Assembly (NCBI RefSeq): GCF_030317105.1 | Contig: NZ_JASZYG010000002.1 | Span: forward strand, 849,725-913,724 | DNA length: 64,000 bases | Direction of reading: 5' to 3' | Source: Variovorax brevis | Lineage (GTDB): Bacteria; Pseudomonadota; Gammaproteobacteria; Burkholderiales; Burkholderiaceae_C | Shown here: piece by piece, positions 28,660 to 39,400 of the stretch | Layout: each line of letters begins with the position of its first letter | Numbering within the stretch: position 1 is the stretch's first letter | Position numbers and translations under genes: made by a program | Notes under the pieces: model-generated | Told to the model about the DNA's origin: nothing | What the model saw: the letters and a program-made list of their open reading frames with translations, nothing else | The model's database searches: none

Positions 28660-31151
28660 GTGGGCAGTACCTCTGTCACGCGCCGGGACGGGTAGACGCC
28701 TTGCGCGACGCAGCGCAAGCGAGCCCGGCACGCCTGCTCAACGGCATCCACTACCTCGAAGTCGCGCCCGGCCATCGCCGCCTCGAAGTCCACTTCGTCT
28801 TTCCCCTCGACGTGGTGCCCACCACGCCGCTCAAAGTCTCCAACGTCGAAATCCGCGGTGGCTTTCGCGTGCGCGATCCGCAGGTCACGGCCATCAGCTG
28901 GCACGACGACGTGCTCGTGGTCGACGTGGCCACGGCGGGCGACTTCTCGCGCTACACCTTGCGCCTTGTCGCGAGCGCTGGCGAGGCCGCACCTCCGCAG
29001 GACATCGACCCCGCACTTGCGCAGATCGAGTTCAGCTTCAAGGTCGATTGCCCGAGCGACTTCGATTGCCGCATCGACACAAGCTGCCCGCCCGAGCCCA
29101 CGCGCCCGCCCGCCATCGACTATCTGGCACGCGACTACCAGAGCTTCCGACGCCTTGTGCTGGATCGTCTTTCGTCCCTCATGCCCGGCTGGCGCGAGCG
29201 CAATCCGGCCGACCTGTGGGTGACGCTGGCCGAAGCGGTAGCCTTCCGCGGCGACGAACTGTCGTACTTCCAGGATGCGGTGGCGACAGAGGCCTATCTC
29301 GGCACGGCCCGTCAACGCGTCTCCGTGCGGCGCCACACGCGCCTGCTGGACTACGCCTTCCACGACGGCCGCAACGCACGCGCGTGGGTGTGCTTCGAAG
29401 CCGACGCCAGCGCCGACAGCACGAGCCTGGCGGGCTGCGATCCATCGACCGGCATCGGCGGCACGCTGCTGCTCACGCGCGTGCCGGGCCTGCCCGTCAG
29501 CATCGGCGCGGACGCTGTGCAATCGGCCATCGATGCGGGCGCACAACCGTTTGAACTGCTGGAAAACCTGACGCTCTACACGGCGCACAACGCGATGCGC
29601 TTCCACACGTGGAGCGACGACGAATGCTGCCTGCCGCAAGGCGCGACGCAGGCCTTCCTGAAGGACGATGAAGCCAACCGCCTGAGGCTTCGCGTCGGCG
29701 ACGTGCTGATCCTCGAATCGCTCAAGAGCACCGCCACCGGCGAGGCCGTGGACGCGGACCGCCAGCAGCGGCATGCGGTGCGGCTCACGCGCGTCGATCC
29801 GGAGGCGCCGCTGTCAGGCGGCGTGCGTGGCGTGCCTTCGCTGCGGCGCGATCCGGTCACGGACCAGGCCTTTGTCGAGATCGCGTGGGGCGCGGATGAT
29901 GCGCTGCCATTTGCACTGTGCCTGTCCAAGCGCATCGGTGGCGCGCTGGTCGATGAAATGGCGGGCGCGTGCGGCAACGTGGCGCTGGCCGACCATGGCC
30001 GCACCTCGAACCGCGTCGATGCGCTCACACCGCTGCCGGCCGCTCCCACTGCCCGCATCGCCCGCTATCCGCTCGACCGCACCGCCATCGCGCCCCTCAC
30101 GCAGCAGGGACGCGTTCGCCTGGCGGATTCCGATGAAACCCTGCTGGTCGATGCCAGCGCGAGCGCAAGCGCCGCGATGCAAGGCGACATCGCCGACGTG
30201 CGACCCGCCATCGACGTGCGCAGCGAAGGCGACCGGCGCCTGTGGCGCTCGCAACGCGACCTGCTCGGCAGCGGACCGGAAGCCAGCGAGTTCGTCGTCG
30301 AGACCGAAAACGACGGCCACGCGGTCTTGCGCTTCGGCGATGGCGTGAACGGCCGCGCCCCGCTCGCCGGCGAGGGCTTGTTCGCGCTCCTGCGCACGGG
30401 CAACGGACTGGCGGGCAACGTGGGCGCTGAAGCCATTGGCCATGTGGTGGGCCTTGGCATCACCCGCGTGCGCAATCCGCTGCCCGCGCAGGGCGGCATC
30501 GATCCGCAGCCGATGTCGCTTGCCAAGCTCTATGCGCCGCAGGCCTTCCGCCGCCAGGAGCGCGCCGTGACGGCGGCCGATTACGCCGAAGTCACGCAGC
30601 GCGAAGCGCGCGTGCAGCGCGCCGTCGCCACGCGCCGCTGGACGGGCAGCTGGTACACCATGTTCATCACCGTCGATCCGCGCGGCGGCGACGCGGTCGA
30701 TGCCGAACTGGAGGCCGATCTGGTGCGCTTCATCGAGCGCTATCGGCTGGCGGGCCACGACATCGAGATCGATGCGCCCAGCTTCGTCTCGCTCGACATC
30801 GAACTGCATGTGTGCACGAAGGCCGGCTACTTCGTCGCCGATGTGGAGCGCCGGCTCATCACGGCTTTCGGGGCGGGGCGCCTGCCGACGGGCGGCACCG
30901 GATTCTTCCATCCGGACAACTTCAGCTTCGGCCAGGGCGTGTACCTGAGCGCGGTGATCGCCACCGCCATGGCCGTGCCCGGCGTGGCCTATGTGACGCC
31001 GGCGAAGTTCCAGCGGCTCGGCCGCAATGCCGCTGGCGAGATCGACGCGGGCCGCGTCCCGATGGCGCGGCTGGAAATCGCGCGGCTGGACAACGACCCC
31101 AATGCGCCCGAGAACGGCCGCATCAAGTTCGACGTGCACACGGGAACCTGA
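28656..31151 (+). CDS. Baseplate assembly protein (Afp11-like)
   Basis: This 831-residue protein matches the putative baseplate assembly family of eCIS (Afp11/Pvc11, gpJ-like). Blocks include PPAIDYLARDYQSFRRLVLDRLSSLMPGW, then FRGDELSYFQDAVATEAYLGTARQRVSVRRH, ETENDGHAVLRFGDGVNGRAPLAG and KLYAPQAFRRQERAVTAADYAEV, ending with a YVTPAKFQRLG tail. It is a wedge component of the baseplate. It is coupled through the preceding mini-ORF by an ATGA overlap and is followed at 6 bases by the next baseplate gene. Confidence 0.92.
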   Translation: MSGQYLCHAPGRVDALRDAAQASPARLLNGIHYLEVAPGHRRLEVHFVFPLDVVPTTPLKVSNVEIRGGFRVRDPQVTAISWHDDVLVVDVATAGDFSRYTLRLVASAGEAAPPQDIDPALAQIEFSFKVDCPSDFDCRIDTSCPPEPTRPPAIDYLARDYQSFRRLVLDRLSSLMPGWRERNPADLWVTLAEAVAFRGDELSYFQDAVATEAYLGTARQRVSVRRHTRLLDYAFHDGRNARAWVCFEADASADSTSLAGCDPSTGIGGTLLLTRVPGLPVSIGADAVQSAIDAGAQPFELLENLTLYTAHNAMRFHTWSDDECCLPQGATQAFLKDDEANRLRLRVGDVLILESLKSTATGEAVDADRQQRHAVRLTRVDPEAPLSGGVRGVPSLRRDPVTDQAFVEIAWGADDALPFALCLSKRIGGALVDEMAGACGNVALADHGRTSNRVDALTPLPAAPTARIARYPLDRTAIAPLTQQGRVRLADSDETLLVDASASASAAMQGDIADVRPAIDVRSEGDRRLWRSQRDLLGSGPEASEFVVETENDGHAVLRFGDGVNGRAPLAGEGLFALLRTGNGLAGNVGAEAIGHVVGLGITRVRNPLPAQGGIDPQPMSLAKLYAPQAFRRQERAVTAADYAEVTQREARVQRAVATRRWTGSWYTMFITVDPRGGDAVDAELEADLVRFIERYRLAGHDIEIDAPSFVSLDIELHVCTKAGYFVADVERRLITAFGAGRLPTGGTGFFHPDNFSFGQGVYLSAVIATAMAVPGVAYVTPAKFQRLGRNAAGEIDAGRVPMARLEIARLDNDPNAPENGRIKFDVHTGT

Positions 31152-31157
31152 GGGAGC

Positions 31158-34127
31158 ATGAGCATGGACGCCACACCGCTCGACGCCTGCCACTGCTGCG
31201 AAGACCTCGGCGAGCCCGATGCGGTTCGCAACGACCCCGGGTTGCCCGCGCTGAGCTATCGCGTCGACACGCATCAGGGCTTCTATGCGCGGATGGTGCA
31301 AAGCCTGCCGCTGGCCCGTTCGGACGCCAACGACCCTGCATCGGGACGCCCACTGGCGCAACTGTTGACCCGCAGCAGCGACGATCCCACGGTGGCGCTG
31401 CTCGATGCATGCGCCTGCGTGGCCGACGTGCTGACCTTCTATCAGGAGCGCATCGCCAACGAGGGCTTCCTGCGCACCGCGACCGAGCGCCGCTCGGTGC
31501 TGGAACTGGCACGCGCGATCGGCTATGAACTCAAGCCCGGCGTGGCGGCCAGCGTGCACCTGTCCTTCATCGTGGAGGATGCGCCCGGCGCACCGGGCGT
31601 ATGCACGCTCATCGCCGGCACGCCGGTGCAGAGCGTGCCGCCGCAAGACAAGCTGCCGCAGGTCTTCGAAACCAGCAACGACCTCGTGGCGCGCGCCGAG
31701 TGGAATGCCTTGCTGGCGCGGCAGGTGCGGCCGGCCGACCTCGCGATCATCGACGTGCCGTCGGCGAGCGCCACCGGCGGCGCCGGCACGCGCAAGGCGC
31801 TGGTGCTGCTGGGCCCCGTCGGCAGTTTTCCCGCGGGCACGCTGGACCTGCACACGGAGCTGCTGAGCGCGAGCCTGTTCCGCCTCGATCCCGGCTTGCC
31901 GGTCGATGCGAACGTGGACGCCATCGAAGTCAGCCGCGTCTTTTTCACGGAGGCGGCCAGCGGCATCGCGGGCGGCGACCTGCTGCTGTTCACTGCCAAG
32001 CGGGGCAGCGATCTTGTCAAGCTGGTGCAGCGCGCGGTGGAGGTGGTGGCCGAAACGGACCGCAAGCGCATCCGCGTCGACCTCGAGCATCTGCCCGACC
32101 CCGTCGCGCCGCTGCCGCCGCCCACGCCGATCTGGTACGTGCCCTATGCGATGACGCCGGTGCTGAGCTTTGCGCGACCGCAGATCACGGCCGTGCCTTT
32201 CGTGAGCAGCGCCCTGTCGACCACGGTGACCGCGCAGGCTTGGCGCGAGCGCGACCTGCAAGCCATGATCGGCATCCAGGGCTGGAGCGGCGCCAACCTC
32301 GTCAAGGCGATCTCGCAGCAACCGAGCGGCCCACCGGTGGCACCGGAGGCAGGAGCCTTCGCCTTCCGCACGAAGATGGGCTTCTTCGGCAGCAACGCGC
32401 CCAAGTGGGCCATCCTGCCCAACAGCACCAACACCAACGGCACCGCGTATGCGCAAGGCTGGGACGTGGGCGACAAGAGCAGCGGCAGCACCACGCTCAC
32501 CGAGCCGCGCACCATCTGGACGGACTCGCAAGGCAGTGCCACCTCGCCCAGTGTCTTCCTGGAACGCGCCGTGCCCGAGGTACGCCGCGGCGGCTGGGTC
32601 ATCATCGATGCGCCCGAGGTGGCGGCCGAGGCCTACAGCGTGTTCGATGCGCGCGAATCCTCGCGTGCGGACTACGGCTTGTCGGGCCGCGCGATGGCAC
32701 TCACGCTCGCCACCGATGCAGGGCAGGTGTTGTCGCCCAAGCCGACGACCAAGTTCCCGTTTCGAAGCAGCACAGCCTATGTGGCCAGCCGCAAGCTGAA
32801 TTTTGCGGACCTGCCCATCGACGCGCCGGTCGGCCCGGGCGACACGGCCATCGAACTCGACCGCATGGTGCTGGGCCTGCCCATCGGCCAGCCCATTGCG
32901 TTGACCGGCCAGCGCTTCGACCTGCCGGGTGTCGATGCGGCCGAGATCGCCGTGCTGGCGGACGTGGTGCATGCGAACGGCCGCAGCACGCTGGTCTTGC
33001 GCACCGGCCTCGTTTATTCCTACCAGCGGGCCACGCTGCGCATCAGCGCCAACGTCGTGCACGCCACGCACGGCGAGAGCGTGCGTGAGGTGCTGGGCAA
33101 CGGCGACGCGTCGCGGCCCAACCAGCGCTTCACCCTGAAGAAGCCGCCGACGACCTTCCTCTCCGCGCCAACGCCCAGCGGTGTGCAGAGCACGCTGGAA
33201 GTGCGCGTCAACGGCGTGCGTTGGGACGAAGTGCCTTCGCTCTACGGCGTCGCTCCTGATGCGCCGGTGTACGCCACGCGCGTCGATGACGATGCGAAGA
33301 TGGAACTCACCTTTGGCGATGGCGTGCAGGGTGCGCGCCTTCCCACGGGGCAGGTCAACGTCGCAGCGAAGTACCGCAGCGGCATCGGCCCGGATGGCGA
33401 AGTGAATGCCGGCGCGATCACCATGCTGCGCGCGATGCCGCTCGGCCTGCGCGGAGTGACCAATGCCGTGCCATCCACCGGCGCCGAAGGCCCCGAGAAG
33501 CTCGCCGACGCGCGGCGCAACGCACCGCTCACGCTACTGACCTTCGAGCGCGTGGTTTCCCTGCTCGACTACGAGGACTTCGCACGCGCCTTTCCCGGCA
33601 TCGGCAAGGCGCGTGGCGACGTGCTGTGGGTCGATGGTGCCTCGCTGGTCTACCTCACGGTGGCGGGCGCCACGGGCGGCGCGCCGGGTGGCGATGTGCT
33701 GACGAACCTGGCGGGCGCCATCCGCGGAGCCAGCGATCCGTCGCAGCGCTTCCTGTCCGGCGCTTATGCGCAGCGTTACTTCAGCCTCGGCGCCAAGGTG
33801 CTGGTCGATGGCCGCTACATCGCCGCCGACGTGCTCGATGCGGTGCAGGCCACGCTTCTGGCGGGCTTCGGCTTCGAGGCGCGCAGCCTGGGGCAGTCGG
33901 TGACGGCCGCCGAAGTGGTGGCGCTGATGCACACCGTGCCCGGCGTGGTGGCGGTCGATCTCGATTCGCTGCTGCCCTACACCGACGAACCGCCGCCCGC
34001 GAACACCGCGCCCACGGCCGTGCCGGCTTTCGGCGCACGTTGGGACGCGGCCACGCGCACGGCCACCCCGGCCGAGTTGTTGTTGATCAATCCGGCGGCT
34101 GTCGCGCTGGTGGAGATGGCGTCATGA
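31158..34127 (+). CDS. Baseplate assembly protein (Afp12-like)
   Basis: The 989-residue protein is the second large baseplate wedge protein, of the Afp12/Pvc12 kind. Its N-terminus has a cysteine-rich CHCCEDLG stretch then LPALSYRVDTHQGFYARMVQSL; later come DPTVALLDACACVADVLTFYQERIANEGFLRTATERRS and, near the end, LTFGDGVQGARLPTGQVNVAAKYRSGIG and LLDYEDFARAFPGIGKA, as in gpJ-like proteins. The stop overlaps the next start. The CxxC-like cluster at the start is a small oddity. Confidence 0.92.
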   Translation: MSMDATPLDACHCCEDLGEPDAVRNDPGLPALSYRVDTHQGFYARMVQSLPLARSDANDPASGRPLAQLLTRSSDDPTVALLDACACVADVLTFYQERIANEGFLRTATERRSVLELARAIGYELKPGVAASVHLSFIVEDAPGAPGVCTLIAGTPVQSVPPQDKLPQVFETSNDLVARAEWNALLARQVRPADLAIIDVPSASATGGAGTRKALVLLGPVGSFPAGTLDLHTELLSASLFRLDPGLPVDANVDAIEVSRVFFTEAASGIAGGDLLLFTAKRGSDLVKLVQRAVEVVAETDRKRIRVDLEHLPDPVAPLPPPTPIWYVPYAMTPVLSFARPQITAVPFVSSALSTTVTAQAWRERDLQAMIGIQGWSGANLVKAISQQPSGPPVAPEAGAFAFRTKMGFFGSNAPKWAILPNSTNTNGTAYAQGWDVGDKSSGSTTLTEPRTIWTDSQGSATSPSVFLERAVPEVRRGGWVIIDAPEVAAEAYSVFDARESSRADYGLSGRAMALTLATDAGQVLSPKPTTKFPFRSSTAYVASRKLNFADLPIDAPVGPGDTAIELDRMVLGLPIGQPIALTGQRFDLPGVDAAEIAVLADVVHANGRSTLVLRTGLVYSYQRATLRISANVVHATHGESVREVLGNGDASRPNQRFTLKKPPTTFLSAPTPSGVQSTLEVRVNGVRWDEVPSLYGVAPDAPVYATRVDDDAKMELTFGDGVQGARLPTGQVNVAAKYRSGIGPDGEVNAGAITMLRAMPLGLRGVTNAVPSTGAEGPEKLADARRNAPLTLLTFERVVSLLDYEDFARAFPGIGKARGDVLWVDGASLVYLTVAGATGGAPGGDVLTNLAGAIRGASDPSQRFLSGAYAQRYFSLGAKVLVDGRYIAADVLDAVQATLLAGFGFEARSLGQSVTAAEVVALMHTVPGVVAVDLDSLLPYTDEPPPANTAPTAVPAFGARWDAATRTATPAELLLINPAAVALVEMAS

Positions 34128-36427
34128 GCATTGCGATGCCCGAGCGGCTCTACAAGCTCTTGCCGGCTGTTCAGCGCGTGCGCGACGCGCAGCAAGGCGA
34201 ACCGCTGCGCGCCTTGCTCGCCATCATCGAAGGCGAACTGGAGCGCATCGAGGCCGACACCGCCAACCTCTACGACAACTGGTTCATCGAGACCTGCGAC
34301 GAATGGGTGGTGCCCTACATCGGCGACCTGCTCGGCGTGCGGCCCATTCGCGCGGTGGAGTCGGCGGGCGTGAGTGCGCGCGCCTATGTCGCCAACACCA
34401 TCGCGTACCGTCGCCGCAAGGGCACGGCCGTGGTGCTGGAGCAGTTGGCCCGCGACACCACGGGCTGGCCCGCCCGCGCGGTGGAGTTCTTCACGCGCCT
34501 GGCCACCACGCAGCACATGAACCACGTGCGAAGCGCGCCGCCCGCCACGCCGGGCATCCGCAACGCTGCCACTGCGGAGCTGGTCGACACCGCCTTCGAC
34601 GGCTTCGGCCACACCGCCGACGTGCGCCGCGCCGCCACGCGGGGTGGCCGCTACAACATCCCCAACGTCGGCCTCTTCCTCTGGCGCCTGCGCAGCTACG
34701 CCGTCGGCGCCGGCGCGCCCGGCGACGAGTCGCCCGACTTTGCGAGCGCGCGCGACATGGGCGGCTGGTGGAGCATCCACCCCACGGGTTGCGATTCGCC
34801 GCTCTTCAACCAGCCGCGCACCGAGACCACCATCACGCATCTGGCGGAAGAAGACAACGTGCCCGGCGCGCTGCGGCGCCTGGCCCTCCACGCCGAGTTC
34901 GAGCGCATGCGCCAGGGTGTCAACACGCCGCCGCCGCGCTTCATGACCGACACCGATCCGGTGCTGCGCGTATGGGCACGGCTCGATGGTGAAAGCACGC
35001 CGCAGGAAGTGCAGCGACGGGACATGTACATCTGCAACATCCCCTACGATGTGCAGCTTGCATCGCCCGTGCCGCGCGCGCTGGCGCTCGATCCGGAGCG
35101 CGGCAGGCTCGCGTTCCCCGTCGGGCTGGATGTGCGCGAAGTGTGGGTGCAAAGCAGCTACGGTTTCTCCGGCGACATGGGCGGCGGCCCCTATGACCGC
35201 AGCGCCTCGGTGCGCGAGGCCAACCAGTCGGTGGCCATCGAGATCTCCGCGGCTGGCGACGTGGGCGGCTTCTTCGACCCGGGCGTGTGGCAGGCCGGCG
35301 TGTCGCACCTGTTGCCTGATGATGGCAGCGGCACGCTCTTCCCATCGCTGCGCGAGGCGGTCGAGGCGTGGAACCTTCAACCGCCCGGACGCACCGGCGT
35401 CATCGTGATGATGGACAGCCTGACGGACACCGACATGCCGGGCAGCCCCTCAGCGCCGCTCGAGATCGGGATTGCCGAACGCTCGCAACTGTTGATCGTC
35501 GCCGGCGAATGGCCCTTGCAGCCGATTGCAGGCGCGCCGCCCGGCAGCGTCGAACGGGTGCCGGGGCGCTTCGATGCGCAGCAGATCCGCGCGCACGTCA
35601 TCGGCGACGTCACGGTGCGCGGCACCGCGCCCGACGCCAGCGCCAATGCCGGTGCGTGTTTCATCAACGGCCTGTTGATCGAAGGGCAACTCATCGTCGC
35701 GCCGGGCCAGTTGGCCACGCTGGCACTGGCGCATTGCAGCCTGATTCCCGGCAGCGGGGCGCTCGTGGTGCAGCCCGGCGGCAACGAGCGGCTGACGCTC
35801 ACGGTGGACAAGTCCATCTGCGCCGCCATCCAGGTGCCGGGCCCGATCCGCGGTATCGCGGTGGCCGACAGCATCGTGGGCACCGACAACGGCTCGCCGG
35901 ACCTGAGCCTGGACGCGCCCGCGACCGAACTGGGACTGGAGCGCAGCAGCTTCTTCGGCGCGGTGGTGGCGCTCAGCCTCTCGGCGTCGGACTGCATCTT
36001 CAGCGAGCCGGTGCAGGCCCTGCGCCGGCAGACGGGCTGCGTGCGCTTTTGCTATGTGCCGCCATCGTCCACCGTGCCGCGCCGCTACCGCTGCCAGCCG
36101 CAACTGGAAACGACGACGCGGCTCGACGCATTGCACGCCAGCGCGGCGCAGGAAGGCCGCGTGGCAACCAAGGCGGAAGAAGACGCCATCACCGCCGAAG
36201 TGGCTGCGCTCATCCGCCCGCTCTTCGTGTCGCGACAGTACGGCGACCCCGGCTTCGGCCAGCTGGAACTGCGTTGCGCCACGCAGATCCGCACGGGCGC
36301 GGAAAGCGGCGCCGAGATGGGCGCCTTCGAATTCCTCAAGCAGCCGCAGCGCGAAGCCAACCTGCGTGGTGCGCTCGACGAGTACTTGCGTTTCGGTCTG
36401 GAAGCAGGCCTTTTCTTTTCTACCTGA
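34124..36427 (+). CDS. gpI-like tail protein with beta-helix C-terminal part
   Basis: The first 150 residues of this 767-residue protein are gpI-like: MPERLYKLLPAVQRVRDAQQGEPLRALL, then NWFIETCDEWVVPYIGDLLGVRPI and VANTIAYRRRKGTAVVLEQLARDTTGW. The middle is of unknown fold and residues about 470-650 look like a parallel beta-helix (repeated short strands such as AHVIGDVTVRG, INGLLIEGQLIV, LALAHCSLI). This may be the Afp13-position protein that links the baseplate to the fibre. It overlaps the previous gene by four bases, and the fibre-like gene starts 15 bases after its end. Confidence 0.85.
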   Translation: MSIAMPERLYKLLPAVQRVRDAQQGEPLRALLAIIEGELERIEADTANLYDNWFIETCDEWVVPYIGDLLGVRPIRAVESAGVSARAYVANTIAYRRRKGTAVVLEQLARDTTGWPARAVEFFTRLATTQHMNHVRSAPPATPGIRNAATAELVDTAFDGFGHTADVRRAATRGGRYNIPNVGLFLWRLRSYAVGAGAPGDESPDFASARDMGGWWSIHPTGCDSPLFNQPRTETTITHLAEEDNVPGALRRLALHAEFERMRQGVNTPPPRFMTDTDPVLRVWARLDGESTPQEVQRRDMYICNIPYDVQLASPVPRALALDPERGRLAFPVGLDVREVWVQSSYGFSGDMGGGPYDRSASVREANQSVAIEISAAGDVGGFFDPGVWQAGVSHLLPDDGSGTLFPSLREAVEAWNLQPPGRTGVIVMMDSLTDTDMPGSPSAPLEIGIAERSQLLIVAGEWPLQPIAGAPPGSVERVPGRFDAQQIRAHVIGDVTVRGTAPDASANAGACFINGLLIEGQLIVAPGQLATLALAHCSLIPGSGALVVQPGGNERLTLTVDKSICAAIQVPGPIRGIAVADSIVGTDNGSPDLSLDAPATELGLERSSFFGAVVALSLSASDCIFSEPVQALRRQTGCVRFCYVPPSSTVPRRYRCQPQLETTTRLDALHASAAQEGRVATKAEEDAITAEVAALIRPLFVSRQYGDPGFGQLELRCATQIRTGAESGAEMGAFEFLKQPQREANLRGALDEYLRFGLEAGLFFST

Positions 36428-36442
36428 GGCAAAGGACCGGCC

Positions 36443-39400
36443 ATGAAAGGCGACCTCTCCAGCAACACCTACAAGCGCAGCGCGCACTACAGCGCGGTGC
36501 GCATGCAGCAAGGCCGCGTCATCACCGACGCCGATTTCAACGAGCAGGCAGACATCACCCGCCATCGCGACGAACGCCTGGCGCGCGACGTGGTCGGCCG
36601 GTGCGGCGCGCCGATGGACAACGCCGGCTTTGCGCTCACCGCGGAAACCAACGCGCTGTCGGTTCTGGCGCTCAACGCCAACGTGGCCTGGATCACCGCC
36701 GAAGACGGCGTGCTGCTGCGCACCACCAACAACGGCGCCACCTGGGCGCTGACCGATCTGGACACCACCGCGCAGATGCGCGCGGCCGGCCACGCCGGCA
36801 ACGTGGGCTGGGCCGTGGGCGACGGCGGCACCGTGCGCAAGACCAGCAACCAGGGCGCGAGCTGGATCGCACAGGATGCCGGCACGCTGGCCACGCTGCG
36901 CGGCGTCTCGGTGTTCGACGCCACCCATGCGTGGGCGGTGGGCGATGGCGGTGTGGTCGTGGCCACGAGCGACGGCGGCGCCAACTGGTCGCTGGCCAAG
37001 ACCGAGGCAGCGCGCCTGTACGCCGTGGCCTTCACCGACGAGTTCAACGGCTTGGCCGTCGGGCAGGCGGGCGCCATCGAGTCCACCGTGGACGGCGGCG
37101 AGACGTGGACCACGGTTGACAGCGGCACCGACGCGCACCTTCGCGCACTGACCATGGCCGGCACCACGCTGGCATGGGCGGCAGGCAGCAACGGCACCAT
37201 CCTGCGCAGCGAAGACGGTGGCGCGACATGGCTCGCCGGCAGCACGCCGGTGACCAACACGCTCCATGCCATCGCCTTCCGCGACGCCGAAGAAGGCTGG
37301 GCGGTGGGCGAGAGCGGCACCGTGCTGCACAGCGTGGACGGCGGCGCCACATGGACGCTGGAAGACGCCGGCACCGGGGCCACCCTGCGCGGCCTGTCGA
37401 TCTTCACGGGCAGTGCGCCCTGGGCGGTGGGCGATGCATCGACCGCGCTGCGCCTGGGCGGTGGATCGCCCGACGTGGTGGATGTGGCCTTGCCGGCCGT
37501 CAATCTCTCGATCGGCCCGGGGCGCTACTACGTCGACGGCACGATGTGTGAGCTGGATGAGCGCGCCTCTTTCGCGCACCAATCCGACGGCGGCGCGCCG
37601 CAGCGGCTTGCGCCGGGCGAGTACATCGTCTACATCGACGCCTGGCAGCGCCATATCTCCAGCCTGGAAGCGCCTGAGATCCGCGAGGTGGCGCTGGGCG
37701 GGCCCGACACGGCCACGCGCGGCAAGACCATCGCGCAGGTGCGCACGCTGGCCTTGCCGTCGTCCAGCCCCTCGGACTGGAATTGCGATTCGAGCGTGCC
37801 GGACTGGGAAGATCTCATCAACGCCGCGAAGCCGCGCATGGCGGCGCGTGCCGAACCGCAACTGGCCTCGACCAACCTGTGCGACATCGCCGCCACCGCG
37901 GGCTTTCGGCGCCTGAAGAACCAGCTCTATCGCGTCGAAGTGCACACGGGTGGCGCGAGCCCCACCTTCAAGTGGTCGCGCGAGAACGGATCGGTTGCCT
38001 ACGCCGTCACCGCTGTCAGCGTGGACACCGCGCAGCAACAGACCGTCGTGCGCGTGGCCGCACGCGGGCGTGACGCCAACCTCGACGTGTCGGTGCACGA
38101 CCGGCTGGAGCTGGTCGACGACGATGCCGAACTCGGCAACCGCGCCGGCGTGCTCTTCGAGTACCTCAATGACGGCGATGACGAACTGGAACTGGTGCTC
38201 GCCGGCGTGCCCGGCGGCCCGCTCGGCCAGGACCTTGCCAAGCACCCCGTGCTGCGCCGTTGGGACCATCACCCCACGACCGCCGGCGACAACGCGCTGC
38301 CCATCGTAGAAGGCACGTGGATCGACCTGGAAGAGGGCGTGCAGGTGCGCTTCGAGGCGGGCGGCGTGTACCGGCCCGGCGACTACTGGCAGATCCCCGC
38401 GCGCACCATCACCGCCGACGTCGAATGGCCGCGGACGGACGACGGCGACCCCGTCGCGCAGACACCGGCCGGCATTGCCGACGCTTACTGCCGTCTCGGC
38501 ATCGTCGAAGTCGATGCCGACGGCACCTTGACCGTCACCAGCGATTGCCGCGAACTCTTTCCACCGCTCACCGCGATGGAGCAACTGTTGTACGTGTCCG
38601 GAGACGGGCAGGACGTGTTGCCGAACACGCTCCTGCCGCAACCCTTGGCGGTGCGCGTGGCGCGCGGCAGCGTGCCGGTGAAGGGCATGCGCATCCGCTT
38701 CGATGTCGACACGGGCGGCGGGCGCGTCGGTGCCGGCACGGGCGGCTCACCCGTTGCGTTCGAAACCACGACCGATGACGAAGGCCAGGCCTCATGCCGC
38801 TGGACGCTCGGGCCGGGCTCCACCGCACCGAGCCGCTATCAGCGCGTGCGTGCCACGCTGCTCAATGCGGACGGCGAGCCCTTTCCGGGACAGCAGGTTG
38901 TCTTCTGCGCAACCGGATCACCGGCCGTGCAAGGCGGTGGTCGCGCGGGATGCGACATCACCATCGGCCGCGGCGGCGACTTCGAACGGCTGGACAGCGA
39001 GGTGCTCAGGCGCATCCTCGCCGAGGGTGACGGCGCCGCCTGCATCTGCTTCATGCCGGGCACGCACGCCATCGAGCGCCTGGACGCGGAGGCGGCCAAC
39101 CGGGCTGGTCGCCTGAGCCTGCACGGCTGTGGACATGCATCGCTGATTCGCCTGGCAGCACCCATCTCCTTCAGCGGATTTGCGTCGGTGCAGATCCGCG
39201 ACCTGGTGATGGCGGCGACGGCCGAAGCGGCCGTCGTCTTCAAGGAGAACGCCGAGATCCGGCTTGAATCGCTCTCGGTTGCGCGGCCGAGATCGCCGCA
39301 GGCCCAACCCGTGGTGCAGATCTCCGCGGCGCAGCGCGTGAGCATGGTCGATTGCGACGTGCGCACGGTGTTCCCCGCAGTGGCCGTGGTGCTGGAGGGC

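Noticed and set aside
29814..33071. Long minus-strand open frame (1085 codons) opposite the baseplate genes
   Set aside because: It is antisense to conserved baseplate genes, rich in Arg, His, Ala and Val as shadows in GC-rich DNA are, and has no domain or ribosome binding site.
35450..38641. Long minus-strand open frame (1063 codons) opposite the tail and fibre genes
   Set aside because: Same reasoning: a codon-phase shadow with low-complexity translation and no recognisable family.
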